Source: Streptomyces indicus (GTDB lineage Bacteria > Actinomycetota > Actinomycetes > Streptomycetales > Streptomycetaceae). From it: a stretch of 64,000 bases of DNA. A program made the position numbers and the translations under genes. Positions 26,050 through 35,442 of this stretch are shown piece by piece. Below the pieces are notes generated by a model. The model was not told the origin of the DNA. It saw only the letters and a list, made by a program, of their open reading frames with translations, and did no database searches. The stretch's first letter is position 1, and each line of letters opens with the position of its first letter. The DNA lies in contig NZ_FNFF01000005.1 in assembly GCF_900100315.1 (NCBI RefSeq), positions 186,001 to 250,000 of the forward strand. Direction: 5' to 3'.

Positions 26050-28308
26050 TCAGCGCGTCCCGCGCTGCTGTCGGAGCGCCGCCACCCGCCGGTAGAGCTC
26101 GACCGCCTCTGCGCCGCGTCCCAGCTGTTCGAGGCAGTGCGCCTCGTCGTTGCGGCTGGCGAGGGCGTCGGGGTGGTCGGCGCCGAGCACCCGTTCGCGG
26201 GCGGCGGCCACGCGGCGGTACTCGATCAGTGCGTCGCTCCAGCGGCCGAGCCAGCCGAGGCCGACGGCGACCTCGCGGCGGCTGACGAGGGTGTCGGGGT
26301 GCTCGGGGCCGAGGACCCGCTCGCGGATCGCGCAGACGTCGCGGGCCTCGTCCAGCGCCTCCTCCCAGCGGCCCATGCGGCCGAGGTTCACACCGAGGCC
26401 GTGGCGGGCGCGCAGGGTCTCGGGGTGGTCGGATCCGTGCACGCGCGTGCGGTCCTCGACGAGGTCGCGGTAGAGGGTGAGCGCCTCGGCGCTGCGGCCG
26501 AGCCGGCCGAGGCTGATGCCCACCTCGTAGCGGGCGGCGAGGGTGTCGGGGTGGTCCGCGCCGAGTGCGGTCCTGCGGGCCTCGGCGACCTCGCGGTACG
26601 TTTGCAGCGCCTCGTTCCAGCGCCCCAACTGCCCGAGCGCGTACGCGACTTCGTAGCGCGTGACGAGGGTGTCGGGATGTTCGGGCCCGAGCACCCGGGC
26701 ACGGGCGGCGGCGACCTCGCGGGCCATCCGGAAGGAGTCCTCGAGCCGGCCGAGGCGCGAGAGGTTGAAGGCGAGGTTGTGCCGGCAGCGCAGCGTGTCG
26801 GGATGGTCGGGGCCCAGGCGCGGGTTGCGTTCCCGCGATGCCAGCACGGCGAGGTACACCTGGTGCGCTTCGAAGTGCCGGCCCAACTGGCCCAGCACGT
26901 AAGCGACTTCCTGGCGCGCAGCGAGCGTCTCGGGGTGGTCGGCGCCGAGCGCGCGCTCGCGCCCCTCGGCGACCCGGGTGTACTCGCGCAGGGCGTCGGC
27001 GGCCCGTCCGGTGCGGCTGAGCGTGAAGCCGACCTCGTAGCGGCTGGCGAGGGTGTCGGGGTGGTCGGGGCCCAGGGCGTGTTCGCGCTCGGCGGCGACG
27101 GCGCGGTGCACCTCGCCGGCCTCCTCCCAGCGGCCGAGGCGGCCGAGGCTGAGCCCGGCGTTGTGCCGCCCCGCGAGCACGGCGAGCAACTCGGGTGACG
27201 GCGTGGGCCGTTCGGGCTCACGGACCACCGGCTCACCGCGGGTGTCGCCGCGCGGGATCCACTCTCCGGTCAGGCCCGCGGAGGCGTCGGGCGGTGTGGT
27301 GCGCAGGGCGGCCGAGGCGCCGCTCGCCTTGTGACCGGTGGTCATGCCGCGGGTCCAGGAGGGCAGCCGCGGCTCCTTCGCACCCGGCTGCGCGGTACGG
27401 AGTGTGGCGGGGTGCGGCTGTGCCGGGATGCCGGGAGCCGGCAGGCTGACGCCGCGGCCCTCGGTGACGCGGCGGACCAGGTCGCGGGCGTCACCGGGCC
27501 GCTCGTCGGGGCTCTTGGCGAGCAGGTCGAGCACGAGCCGCTCGAAGAACTCGGGCAGTTCGGCCCGGTGGGTACGCGGCGGTTCGGGGGCGGTGTCGCG
27601 GTGGCCGACGAGCACGGCCCAGGCGTCGTCGAGGTCGAAGGGCGGGGCGCCGGTGGCGATCTCGTACAGGACACAGCCGAGCGAGTAGAGGTCGCTGCGG
27701 TGGTCGACCTGCTGGCCGCCAATTTGCTCGGGCGACATGTAGTGCGGGGTGCCCATCGCGATGCCGGTGCCGGTCAGGCGCGAGGTGAAGCCGATGTCGG
27801 CGCCGAGCCGGGCGATCCCGAAGTCGCAGATCTTCACCGTCCCGTCCTTCAGGCGCATGATGTTCGCCGGCTTCAGATCCCGGTGCACGATGCCCTGGTC
27901 ATGGGTGTACGCGAGGGCGTGCGCGACCTGTTCGGTGATGTCGACGATGTCGGGCACGGGCAGCGGGTGGGCCTTGTTGTCCTCCAGGAGCTGGCTGAGG
28001 TTGCGGCCTTCGAGGAGCTCCATGACCAGGTACAGGACGCCGTCGGACTCGCCGAAGTCGTGCACGACGGTCACGCCCCGGTGCTGGAGCGCGGCGGCGA
28101 CTCTCGCCTCGCGCCGGAACCGCTCGCGCAGCACCCGCGTGAACGACGCGTCGTGCTGCGGGCCCATGGGCTTGAGGCACTTGACGGCCACGCGCCGCCC
28201 CAGCGACTCGTCGCGGGCCCGCCACACCTCGCCCATGCCGCCGCGCCCGATGAGATCGAGCAGCCGGTAGCGGCCCTGGATCAGCCTGGTGTCCCCCTGC
28301 TCTGGCAT
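26050..28308 (-). CDS. Serine/threonine protein kinase with C-terminal TPR repeats
   Basis: A 752-residue Hanks-type kinase. The glycine loop IGRGGMGEVW lies at residues 20-29, the ATP-anchoring Lys is K43, the catalytic loop HRDLKPAN is at 142-149 and DFG at 162-164. After a Pro-rich linker, residues about 380 to 745 hold nine 42-residue tetratricopeptide units, eight of them joined by the signature DHPDTLASR or close variants (kinesin-light-chain-like). No transmembrane segment or PASTA domain is present, so it should be soluble, with the TPRs recruiting partners. The ATG at 28308 lies 28 bases inside the end of the upstream MpaB-like gene, which suggests translational coupling. Confidence 0.92.
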   Translation of the reverse strand: MPEQGDTRLIQGRYRLLDLIGRGGMGEVWRARDESLGRRVAVKCLKPMGPQHDASFTRVLRERFRREARVAAALQHRGVTVVHDFGESDGVLYLVMELLEGRNLSQLLEDNKAHPLPVPDIVDITEQVAHALAYTHDQGIVHRDLKPANIMRLKDGTVKICDFGIARLGADIGFTSRLTGTGIAMGTPHYMSPEQIGGQQVDHRSDLYSLGCVLYEIATGAPPFDLDDAWAVLVGHRDTAPEPPRTHRAELPEFFERLVLDLLAKSPDERPGDARDLVRRVTEGRGVSLPAPGIPAQPHPATLRTAQPGAKEPRLPSWTRGMTTGHKASGASAALRTTPPDASAGLTGEWIPRGDTRGEPVVREPERPTPSPELLAVLAGRHNAGLSLGRLGRWEEAGEVHRAVAAEREHALGPDHPDTLASRYEVGFTLSRTGRAADALREYTRVAEGRERALGADHPETLAARQEVAYVLGQLGRHFEAHQVYLAVLASRERNPRLGPDHPDTLRCRHNLAFNLSRLGRLEDSFRMAREVAAARARVLGPEHPDTLVTRYEVAYALGQLGRWNEALQTYREVAEARRTALGADHPDTLAARYEVGISLGRLGRSAEALTLYRDLVEDRTRVHGSDHPETLRARHGLGVNLGRMGRWEEALDEARDVCAIRERVLGPEHPDTLVSRREVAVGLGWLGRWSDALIEYRRVAAARERVLGADHPDALASRNDEAHCLEQLGRGAEAVELYRRVAALRQQRGTR

Positions 28309-29216
28309 GTCGTGCTGTCGCCCCCGTCGCTTCGCTGCGCCCTCCCCGGCCCGTCCAGTATGGCGGCGCTGCTCCTGAGTTTGTACGGTGCCGGGCGGCT
28401 GCCCGGGCCGAGCCGTGCCATGGCGCGCAGGATGTGCTTGGGCGGTAGTTGCCAGCGTACGCGGGCCGGGATGCGCCGCAGCAGGAGGCCCGCGATCCGC
28501 AGCCGCCGGTCCGCACTCTTCACCGAAGGCCCCCGGCGGCCGTACAACTCCTGTGCATACGGAGGCAATGCGGCATACGCCAGGTTCGCCACGCGCCGCC
28601 AGATCAGGGCGCGCAGCGGTACGAGCAGCGGGTGCGTGGGCGGCCGTTGCAGGAAGTCGTCCACGTCCCGGGCCTCGGGGCCGGCCTTCAGCTCGGGGCG
28701 CACCCGTTCGAAGTAAGCGGTCAACTCGGCTTGATTCGACGGGACTTGCTCCGGATCGAGGCCGAGGAGGCGGGCGTCGACACGGTGTTCGTCGATGTAG
28801 CGGTCGACGAGGGCGTCGTCCAGCGGGAACCCGGACCGGCGCGCGACCTGGACGTACGAGTCGATCTCCGCGCAGTGCACCCACAGGAGCAGCTCCGGCT
28901 CGTCCACCCCGTACACCTCACCGGTGTCGGGGTCGGTCACCTTGAGCATGCTGTGGATCTTGCGGACCCGCGCGCCGGCCTTCTCGGCGGCCTCCGTGGT
29001 CCCGTAACTGATCGTGCCCACGAAGTTCGCGGTCCGCAGCAGCCTCCCCCAGGCGTCCTTGCGGAAGTCGGAGTTCTGCATGACACCGCGCACGGCCCGC
29101 GGGTGCAGCGCCTGGAGATACAGGGCGCGCACACCGGCCACCCACATCATGGGGTCGCCGTGCATCTGCCAGGTCACCGAATCGGGCCCGAACAGCCCGG
29201 GGTCCGCCTCCTGCAT
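28281..29216 (-). CDS. MpaB / latex-clearing-protein-like oxygenase (DUF2236)
   Basis: A 311-residue member of the DUF2236 family, related to the haem enzymes MpaB (fungal mycophenolate pathway) and the rubber oxygenase Lcp. Family marks are WMHGDPMMWVAGVRALYLQ-type opening (here WQMHGDPMMW), LQALHPRAVRGV, DFRKDAWGRLLRT, LLLWVHCAEIDSY and HRVDARLLG, with several conserved His and Arg that bind haem. The reaction in bacteria is usually unknown. GGAGGTGGG precedes the ATG. Its 3' end overlaps the start of the Ser/Thr kinase, so the two are probably cotranscribed. Confidence 0.82.
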   Translation of the reverse strand: MQEADPGLFGPDSVTWQMHGDPMMWVAGVRALYLQALHPRAVRGVMQNSDFRKDAWGRLLRTANFVGTISYGTTEAAEKAGARVRKIHSMLKVTDPDTGEVYGVDEPELLLWVHCAEIDSYVQVARRSGFPLDDALVDRYIDEHRVDARLLGLDPEQVPSNQAELTAYFERVRPELKAGPEARDVDDFLQRPPTHPLLVPLRALIWRRVANLAYAALPPYAQELYGRRGPSVKSADRRLRIAGLLLRRIPARVRWQLPPKHILRAMARLGPGSRPAPYKLRSSAAILDGPGRAQRSDGGDSTTCQSRGTPG

Positions 29217-29310
29217 GCTCCCACCTCCGTCCTCAGGTTAGGTCCTGCCCGGCGTGGGGGCCCGGGAACGCGTGCGACGGGTACCGGGCGCCTCGCGTGC
29301 ACGGTCCGGC

Positions 29311-29787
29311 TCAGTCGCACGCGCGGTTCGAGGTGCCGGGCACGAGCTCCAGCGGTGGCAGCTGCGAGGAGACGAAGACGGCGAGCTCGGGCTCCTGCAA
29401 CTGGATGTATCCGGCCATGTAGTTGAAGGCCGCTTCCCGCCCGGCGTTCCGGTCGAGCGGCACGGGCGAGGTGAGGTCCGTGCGAACGGTGCGCAGCACC
29501 CAGGTCTTCCCGGCGAACCGCGTCGCCTCGATGCCGCAGTGCGAGTGGATGTCGTGCGGGTACCAGGTCCCGGTCTTCGGTGTCGCCGGCCCTTCGGCGG
29601 GGTCGAGGTCGTCGCCCTTGCGGGGCGGCAGGGTCTCCTGTGTACCGGGATACGAGCTCGGGGCGGAGGACGTGGTCCGTTCCGCGCTCAGGGCCGTGCC
29701 GGGCGAGGGGGTGGCGCTGTCGGCGCAGCCCGCGAGGAACAGGGCTGCGGGCAGGGCGAGGACGGTGATCATGCTGCGGCGCTTCAT
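29311..29787 (-). CDS. Putative lipoprotein, copy 1 of a tandem pair
   Basis: A 158-residue secreted lipoprotein of unknown function. A signal peptide (MKRRSMITVLALPAALFLAGC) ends in the lipobox LAGC, followed by a Ser/Thr/Pro-rich linker. The folded part carries TWYPHDIHSHCG, FAGKTWVLRTVRTDL, GYIQLQEP and AVFVSSQLPPLEL, with a terminal Cys (NRACD); the two Cys may form a disulfide. The same framework is found in the next gene. The start at 29787 follows CAGGAGAC and gives a clean signal peptide. Confidence 0.8.
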   Translation of the reverse strand: MKRRSMITVLALPAALFLAGCADSATPSPGTALSAERTTSSAPSSYPGTQETLPPRKGDDLDPAEGPATPKTGTWYPHDIHSHCGIEATRFAGKTWVLRTVRTDLTSPVPLDRNAGREAAFNYMAGYIQLQEPELAVFVSSQLPPLELVPGTSNRACD

Positions 29788-29874
29788 GTCTCCTGGACGC
29801 CGCAGCACCCTGTTTCGTTCGCCTCCCGTGTCGCCTCTCGCCTTGGACGCCTGCCGCCTCAGCCCTCTGTCGCC

Positions 29875-30312
29875 TTACTTGCAGGCGAAGGTCGGCTTGC
29901 CCGGGCGGAGTTCGACGGGCGGCAGCTCGGAGGAGACGAAGACGGCCACGTCCGGGCTCTCCAACTGGATGTATCCGGCGAGCACGTTCTGCCCCTCGGC
30001 CTCGCCTCCCCCCTCGACCGGCGATTCGAGGTCGGTCCGCAGGGTGCGCAACACCCAGCTGCGACCGGCGAATTCGGTGCCGTGCAGGCCGCAGTGCGAG
30101 AAGAAGTCGTGCGGGTACCACGTGCCCTGCTCGGCCTTCTCGGGCCCGCGCACCCCGTCGCCGCCCTCCAGGTCCCCGGCGTCACGCGCGGGCAGCGTGG
30201 CCTCCGATCCGGACAAGGGGCCGGTGACCTGTTCCGGCCCGGACTCGCCGCAGGCTGTGAGCAGCAGCGCGGCGGGCAGGAGGAAGGCGGCGATGTGTCT
30301 CGTGTACGTCAT
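29875..30312 (-). CDS. Putative lipoprotein, copy 2 of a tandem pair
   Basis: A 145-residue lipoprotein with a signal peptide ending LLLTACGES (lipobox LTAC). The mature part repeats the plan of the neighbour: TWYPHDFFSHCG, FAGRSWVLRTLRTDLESPV, GYIQLESPDVAVFVSSELPP, and a final Cys (TFACK). It is upstream of copy 1 in the same direction with an 87-base gap, so the pair arose by local duplication and then diverged. Function unknown. Confidence 0.8.
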   Translation of the reverse strand: MTYTRHIAAFLLPAALLLTACGESGPEQVTGPLSGSEATLPARDAGDLEGGDGVRGPEKAEQGTWYPHDFFSHCGLHGTEFAGRSWVLRTLRTDLESPVEGGGEAEGQNVLAGYIQLESPDVAVFVSSELPPVELRPGKPTFACK

Positions 30313-30414
30313 GCCTCTTGGACGCGGGCCGCACGCCTTTCGTTCGCCGCGGCGGAGCAGATTCAGCGGCTCACGTCATCGCCGTACGGAAGATCAGGTC
30401 ACCCCACACGGAAG

Positions 30415-31938
30415 TCAGGTCACCGCCGCACCCAACGCCACGAACCCGCAGATCAGCACGAACAGAATGGCCAGCAGCGGCCAGACGAACCTCAGGTACT
30501 TGTCGTAGCCGACCTTGGCGAGCGCCACGCCGCCGATCGTCACGGCGGTCGTCGGCACCCACAGGTTCATCCAGCCGCTCGCCGCCGCCCACGCCGTGAC
30601 GACCACCGCGCGCGAGACGCCCGCGAAGTCGGCGAGCGGGGCGAGGATCGGCATCGCGAGCGTGGCATGGCCCGAGGTGGACGGGATGAGGAAGGCCAGC
30701 GGCAGGTTCACCAGGAACACGATGACCGCGAACATCGCGGACGAAGTCCCCTTCACCACGCCCTCGATGGAGTGCAGGACGGTGTCCGTGATCTTCGTGT
30801 TGTTCATGATCACCGTGACGCCGCGGGCCAGCATGATGACCAGTGCGGGCGAGATGAAGTCGGCCGCGCCCTGGATGATCGTCGAGCTCAGCTTCGGCTC
30901 GCTCATCCGCGCGACCACGCCCACGAGCACGGCGGCGACCAGGAACATGGCCGCCAACTGCGGGAAGGACCAGTCGAGTTCCCATCCGTAGGGCGTCGCG
31001 TCGGCCTTGCCGGTGAGCGCGCTCGACCAGGGCACCACCGAGAAGATCATGAACGCGAAGACGAGGACGAGCAGCACCAGGACCGATTTGTGCAGTCGGG
31101 TGAGCTCGGGCACCTCCTCGGTCCGCGTCGCCGCCTTCTCCCGGTCGCCCGGCTGGAAGCCTCCAATGGACCGCTCGGGGTTCTTGCGTACGCGCGTGGC
31201 GTAGCGGACCACGTACGCGATGGTCACCGCGGTCAGCACCAGCCACATCGCGAACCGCAGCACGATCCCGTCACCGAGCGAGATCCCGGCCGCCGAGGAG
31301 GCGACGCCGGTCGCGAACGGGTTGACGGTCGAGCAGAGCACGCCGACGCCCGCGCCGAGGATGGCGGTGCCCACGGCCACCATGCGGTCGTAGCCGAGTG
31401 CCAGCATCATCGGCACGAGCAGCCCGTAGAAGCCGAGGGTCTCCTCGGCGAAGCCCTCCACCGTGCCGAGCACCGAGAACACCGCCATGACTCCGGCGAT
31501 GAGGAGCCAGCCGCGGTCGCGCAGGCGGTGTGCGAGACGGGAGATGCCGCGGTCGAGCGCACCGGTCGCGAACACGACGGTGATGAAGGCGCCGATCGCG
31601 AGCACGAAGAGAAAGACACCCGCGCTGCCGTAGAGGGCGCCCTCCATGTCCGGGCCGACCTGCCCGGTCTTGGTGTCCTGGACGCCGTACAGGCCGTTGA
31701 CCGGGGACAGGAAGAGGTCGTTGAGCCGGTCGACGAAGCTCTGTCCGGACGGGACGCGCTTGTAGGTGCCCTCGATCGGGGCGCCGTCCTCGTTGCGGTC
31801 GTACTGACCGGACGGGATGAGGAAGGCGAGCAGCCAGACGGCGACGGTGACGATCGCGAGCACCGTCAGGGCGCTCGGGAACGTGAACTTCTTCTGCTGC
31901 GGCTCCTGTTCGGGCGCCTCGGTGCCGGTGGTGCTCAT
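30415..31938 (-). CDS. YfcC-type membrane transporter (C4-dicarboxylate / AbgT-like carrier)
   Basis: A 507-residue integral membrane protein with about 12 hydrophobic segments, of the YfcC family (ion transporter superfamily; dicarboxylate, arginine/ornithine or peptide-like solutes proposed). Diagnostic stretches are LLAFLIPSGQYDR near the N-terminus, GTVEGFAEETLGFYGLLVPM, CSTVNPFATGVASSAAG, and IPSTSGHATLAMPILAPLADF. Its start overlaps the end of the M20 peptidase by ATGA, so the two are translationally coupled. A likely scheme is uptake of a dipeptide-like substrate that the peptidase cleaves, which is inference. Confidence 0.87.
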   Translation of the reverse strand: MSTTGTEAPEQEPQQKKFTFPSALTVLAIVTVAVWLLAFLIPSGQYDRNEDGAPIEGTYKRVPSGQSFVDRLNDLFLSPVNGLYGVQDTKTGQVGPDMEGALYGSAGVFLFVLAIGAFITVVFATGALDRGISRLAHRLRDRGWLLIAGVMAVFSVLGTVEGFAEETLGFYGLLVPMMLALGYDRMVAVGTAILGAGVGVLCSTVNPFATGVASSAAGISLGDGIVLRFAMWLVLTAVTIAYVVRYATRVRKNPERSIGGFQPGDREKAATRTEEVPELTRLHKSVLVLLVLVFAFMIFSVVPWSSALTGKADATPYGWELDWSFPQLAAMFLVAAVLVGVVARMSEPKLSSTIIQGAADFISPALVIMLARGVTVIMNNTKITDTVLHSIEGVVKGTSSAMFAVIVFLVNLPLAFLIPSTSGHATLAMPILAPLADFAGVSRAVVVTAWAAASGWMNLWVPTTAVTIGGVALAKVGYDKYLRFVWPLLAILFVLICGFVALGAAVT

Positions 31939-33422
31939 GCGCCGGCCTCCGGACCGCCGGTGCGGCGCCGGAAGTCCTCGGCGTACTCCGTCACGAACGC
32001 GGCCATCGCGACCACGGTGTTGCGCAGTTCGGAGAACAGGACCCGTTCGTTTGGCGCGTGCAGGTTGCACATGCCGTCCTGGGCGCCGAAGAGCAGCACC
32101 TCGGCGTCCGGTGCGGCCTTCGCGAGTCCGTTGACCAGCGGGATGGAGCCGCCGGTCGCCACGTAGTCGGCGTCCTTGCCCCAGGCCCGCTTCATCGCGG
32201 CGCGGGCCGCCTCGTACGCGGGTCCTCCGGTGGCGGCCTCGTAGCCGGGCCCGGTGTCGCCGGGCGTGACGGTGAGCTCGATGCCGAAGGGCCGCTGGGC
32301 GCGCAGGTGCTTGACCAGCAGGTCGCGGGCTTCCTTGGGGTCCTGCTGCGGGTGGAAGCGCAGATTCAGCTTGGCGCGGGCGTACGGGACGACGGCGGAG
32401 GCGGCGCCTTCGACGCTGGGCGCGTCCAGGCCGATGACGGTGATCGCGGGCCCGGACCACAGGCGCTCGCCGAGTCCCCCGGTGCCGATGAGCGGCAGCC
32501 CGTCTTCGACGCTCGCGAGGGACCGGAACTCCTCCTCGGTGTAGCCGGTCCCGTTCCACTCCTCGCGCCGCAGTCCCACCACGGCCACGTCGCCGTTGGC
32601 GTCGTGCAGGGTGGCGAGGGCCCGCACCAGCGCGAGCAGCGCGTCCGGCGCCGCGCCCCCGAACTCGCCGCTGTGCCGCGGCTCGGCGAGGGTGCGCACC
32701 TCGACCACGACCTCGGCGGCGCCGCGCAGGCCCGTGGTCAGGGTGGGCGTGCCCGGGCGCAGGTTGCCGAGGTCGGCGATGACCATGGCGTCGCAGGCGA
32801 AGCGCTCGGGGTCGGTGGGCGGGTAGTCGTCGAAGGGACTCCCGTACTCCTCCTGCCCCTCGATGATCATCTTGATCCCGACGGGCGGGCGGCCCCCGAA
32901 GACCCGGAGCATGCCGAGGTGGGCGATCACGTTCGACTTGTCGTCGGCGATACCGCGGGCCCGCAGCCCGCCCTCGATCGGCGTGGGCTCGAAGGGCGGC
33001 GACTGCCACAGCGACGCGTCGCCCGGGGGCTGCACGTCGTAGTGCCCGTAGAGGAGGACGGTCGGCGCATCGGGGGTCGGGGGCGGGATCTCGGCGTAGA
33101 CGGCGGGCGCGGTGTCGGGGAACTCGAGCCGCTCCACCTTCTCCACGCCGGCCTTGCGCAGCAGCCGTACGAGCAGGGCGTGGGCCTCCTCGAGCGGCTC
33201 GGGCGGGAAGCCGGGGAATGCGATCGACGGAATCGCGGCCAGCTGCTCCAGGTCGGCCTTGAGGCCGTCCATGAGCTGGTCGACGGTGTGCTCGATGTCT
33301 TTGCTGGTCCCGGAACTCCCGGAACTCCCGGAACTTCCGGCGTCCTTGCTGGTCCCGGTGCTCTCGATACCCTTGTCGGTCCCGGGCCTGGTCCCGGTGT
33401 TCTCGATGCGGTCGCTCGCCAT
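31935..33422 (-). CDS. M20 family dipeptidase
   Basis: A 495-residue zinc-dependent peptidase of the M20 family (CNDP-like dipeptidases). The metal ligands are in GHYDVQPP (His), ARGIADDKSN (bridging Asp) and IEGQEEYGS (catalytic Glu and metal Glu). A late His lies in NLHAPNERV. The first 45 residues are an unusual Ser/Gly/Thr-rich tail (GTSKD, SGSSGSS, GTSKD again) coded by a repeated CCCGGAACT-type DNA stretch at about 33302-33350. The true start could lie downstream at the conserved DQLMDGLKADLEQLA. It is coupled to the transporter by a four-base overlap. Confidence 0.88.
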   Translation of the reverse strand: MASDRIENTGTRPGTDKGIESTGTSKDAGSSGSSGSSGTSKDIEHTVDQLMDGLKADLEQLAAIPSIAFPGFPPEPLEEAHALLVRLLRKAGVEKVERLEFPDTAPAVYAEIPPPTPDAPTVLLYGHYDVQPPGDASLWQSPPFEPTPIEGGLRARGIADDKSNVIAHLGMLRVFGGRPPVGIKMIIEGQEEYGSPFDDYPPTDPERFACDAMVIADLGNLRPGTPTLTTGLRGAAEVVVEVRTLAEPRHSGEFGGAAPDALLALVRALATLHDANGDVAVVGLRREEWNGTGYTEEEFRSLASVEDGLPLIGTGGLGERLWSGPAITVIGLDAPSVEGAASAVVPYARAKLNLRFHPQQDPKEARDLLVKHLRAQRPFGIELTVTPGDTGPGYEAATGGPAYEAARAAMKRAWGKDADYVATGGSIPLVNGLAKAAPDAEVLLFGAQDGMCNLHAPNERVLFSELRNTVVAMAAFVTEYAEDFRRRTGGPEAGA

Positions 33423-33655
33423 GGGGTGCCCCTGACTGCCGGTCGCCGATCCGCAGGACCGCCACGTGGCCTACATGTCGACAAAGAGTCACGATCACAG
33501 GCCAGGCTTCCGCGTACGGCGCGGGGCCGCACTCCGGGCGGGGCAAGCGTGTGGCGCAGAGGTGGCAGCCGGGCCAGGGACAGGGGCACGCCCCGACGGC
33601 CGCCGGGGGCGGGGCAGACGCCCCGGCAGCACCACCCGTCACCACCGTCGGCCCG

Positions 33656-34819
33656 TCACCCCACCGAACGCAGCGCCTCCGGCGTCAGATCCGCCAGCGT
33701 GGGATAGCCGTCGACCGCCATCAGGAGATCGGCCTCGGCGAGCAGCGAGCGCAGCACATGGATCACACCGTCCACCCCGCCCAGCGCCAGTCCGTACGCG
33801 TACGGCCGCCCGACGGCCACCGCGGTCGCGCCGAGCGCCAGCGCCTTGACGACATCGGCGCCGCTCCGCACCCCAGAGTCGAAGATCACCGGCAGCCCGT
33901 CCGCCGCCTCCACCACCCCCGGCAGGGCGTCCAACGCCGCGAGACCGCCGTTGGCCTGCCGCCCGCCGTGGTTGGAGCAGTAGATGCCGTCCACGCCGCC
34001 GTCCTTGGCGCGGCGTACGTCCTCGGGGTGACACAGGCCCTTCACGATCAGCGGCAGCGAAGTCAGTGAACGCAGCCAGGGCAGGTCCTCCCAGGTGAGC
34101 GGATTGCCGAAGATGCCCGCCCAGTGCAGGACCGCACTGTTCATGTCCTCCTCGGGCGGCTGCGGGAGCAGACCGCGGAAGACGGGGTCGCTGGTGTAGT
34201 TGGCAAGGCAGTGGCCGCGCAGCTGGGGGAAGTTGCTGGTCGACAGGTCGCGCGGCCGCCACCCGGTGATCCAGGTGTCGAGCGTGACCACGATGCCCCG
34301 GTACCCGGCCTTCTCGGCGCGCTGCACCAGACTCGCCGCCAGGTCCCGGTTGGTGGGTGTGTACAGCTGGAAGAACCCGGGAGTCGAGCCGAACTCGGCG
34401 GCGACCTCCTCCAACGGGTCCACGGACAGCGTCGACGCGATCATCGGCACCCCGCTCCGCGCGGCGGCCCGCGCCGCGGCCAGGTCGCCGTGACCGTCCT
34501 GCGCGCACAGACCGAGCACCCCGATGGGCGCCATCATCAGCGGCGAGGGCAGCGTCATCCCGAACATCGAGACCGTCAGATCACGCTCCTTGGCCCCCAC
34601 GAACATGCGCGGCACCAGCCCGTGCCGCGCGAAGGCCGCCACATTCGCCCGCTGCGTCTGCTCGTCCCCGGCCCCGCCGGCCACATACGACCAGACCGAA
34701 GGCTCCAGGGCGGCGCGCGCCTTCTCCTCCCACCCCTCGAACGTCATCGGATAGCGCGGCACGACACCGCGCAGCCCGTCGAGGTAGATCTCCAGCTGGT
34801 AGTCGCCGAACCCGCTCAT
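33656..34819 (-). CDS. Lactate 2-monooxygenase-like FMN-dependent alpha-hydroxy acid oxidase
   Basis: A 387-residue FMN enzyme of the alpha-hydroxy acid oxidase family, closest in layout to lactate 2-monooxygenase. The barrel is marked by PLMMAPIGVLGLCAQDG, FFQLYTPTNRDLAASLVQRAE, LIVKGLCHPEDVRRA, the substrate-binding SNHGGRQANGG, and IFDSGVRSGADVVKALALGA with VAVGRPYAYGL for FMN phosphate. The catalytic His is in SNHGGRQ. It would oxidise lactate or a related 2-hydroxy acid. The start at 34819 (MSGFGDYQLEIYLDG) matches the family and is preferred over 34891. Confidence 0.87.
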   Translation of the reverse strand: MSGFGDYQLEIYLDGLRGVVPRYPMTFEGWEEKARAALEPSVWSYVAGGAGDEQTQRANVAAFARHGLVPRMFVGAKERDLTVSMFGMTLPSPLMMAPIGVLGLCAQDGHGDLAAARAAARSGVPMIASTLSVDPLEEVAAEFGSTPGFFQLYTPTNRDLAASLVQRAEKAGYRGIVVTLDTWITGWRPRDLSTSNFPQLRGHCLANYTSDPVFRGLLPQPPEEDMNSAVLHWAGIFGNPLTWEDLPWLRSLTSLPLIVKGLCHPEDVRRAKDGGVDGIYCSNHGGRQANGGLAALDALPGVVEAADGLPVIFDSGVRSGADVVKALALGATAVAVGRPYAYGLALGGVDGVIHVLRSLLAEADLLMAVDGYPTLADLTPEALRSVG

Positions 34820-34988
34820 CGCCCGCTCCCCTGCCACACCGACGCGCCGCTGCCTGCCCCGCGGTTTCGGGGCCGGCAGCCACAGTGGCATGCGGGCGGC
34901 GGGTACGGCAGGGGCGGGGCCGATCCGATTCGATCAAGCGGCTTCGCCTCGCGGTCAGGTGACCGCGGCCTCGCGGTGGAGGCGACCG

Positions 34989-35280
34989 TCACCTCGCGGT
35001 CGGGGTGACATGCAGCGCACCTGTGTCCGCGGGCCGTTCGAAGACCTCGTACGCCTCTTGCGTCTCCTGCAAGTCGAAGCGATGCGTCGCGAAGTTGCTC
35101 ACATCGAGGTGACCGGCGGAGAGCATCCGCAGCAGGTGCGCGTGGAGTGCGTGTCGACCAGACCGGTGGTGATCGTGACGTTCCTGCTCCAGAGGTCTTC
35201 GAGAGGGAGCGTGGCTGGGCGGCCGTGGACGCCGACATTGGCGACGCGGCTGCCGGGACGGATGATCCGGGTGCGGGACG
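34989..35280 (-). pseudogene. Remnant of a zinc-dependent alcohol dehydrogenase (C-terminal fragment, frameshifted)
   Basis: Two reading frames on the minus strand join into the C-terminus of a medium-chain alcohol dehydrogenase. The upstream frame reads RPGSRVANVGVHGRPAT, LEDLWSRNVTITTGLVDT. The downstream frame reads LLRMLSAGHLDVSNFATHRF, then QEAYEVFERPADTGALHVT. A single missing base near 35137 separates them. The first roughly 250 residues (Zn site and Rossmann core) are absent upstream, so the gene is both truncated and frameshifted. Nothing recognisable fills 35281-35442. Confidence 0.8.
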
Positions 35281-35442
35281 AGGCCGCCCCGGGCCCGCAA
35301 TCGGCCGACGGATTCGGTGGCCGGCTCCCCTTCGCGGCCGACCACGTGCGAAGGCCGCGGACTCGGCCGACCCCCCGAAGCACGGCAGCCGTCGCGGCAC
35401 GAAGTGGCGGAACCCTCACGGGCCCCGCCACTCCTCCCGCGG

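Noticed and set aside
29254..32166. Long plus-strand open frame
   Set aside because: Antisense to the lipoproteins, transporter and peptidase; translation is His/Arg/Glu-rich low complexity.
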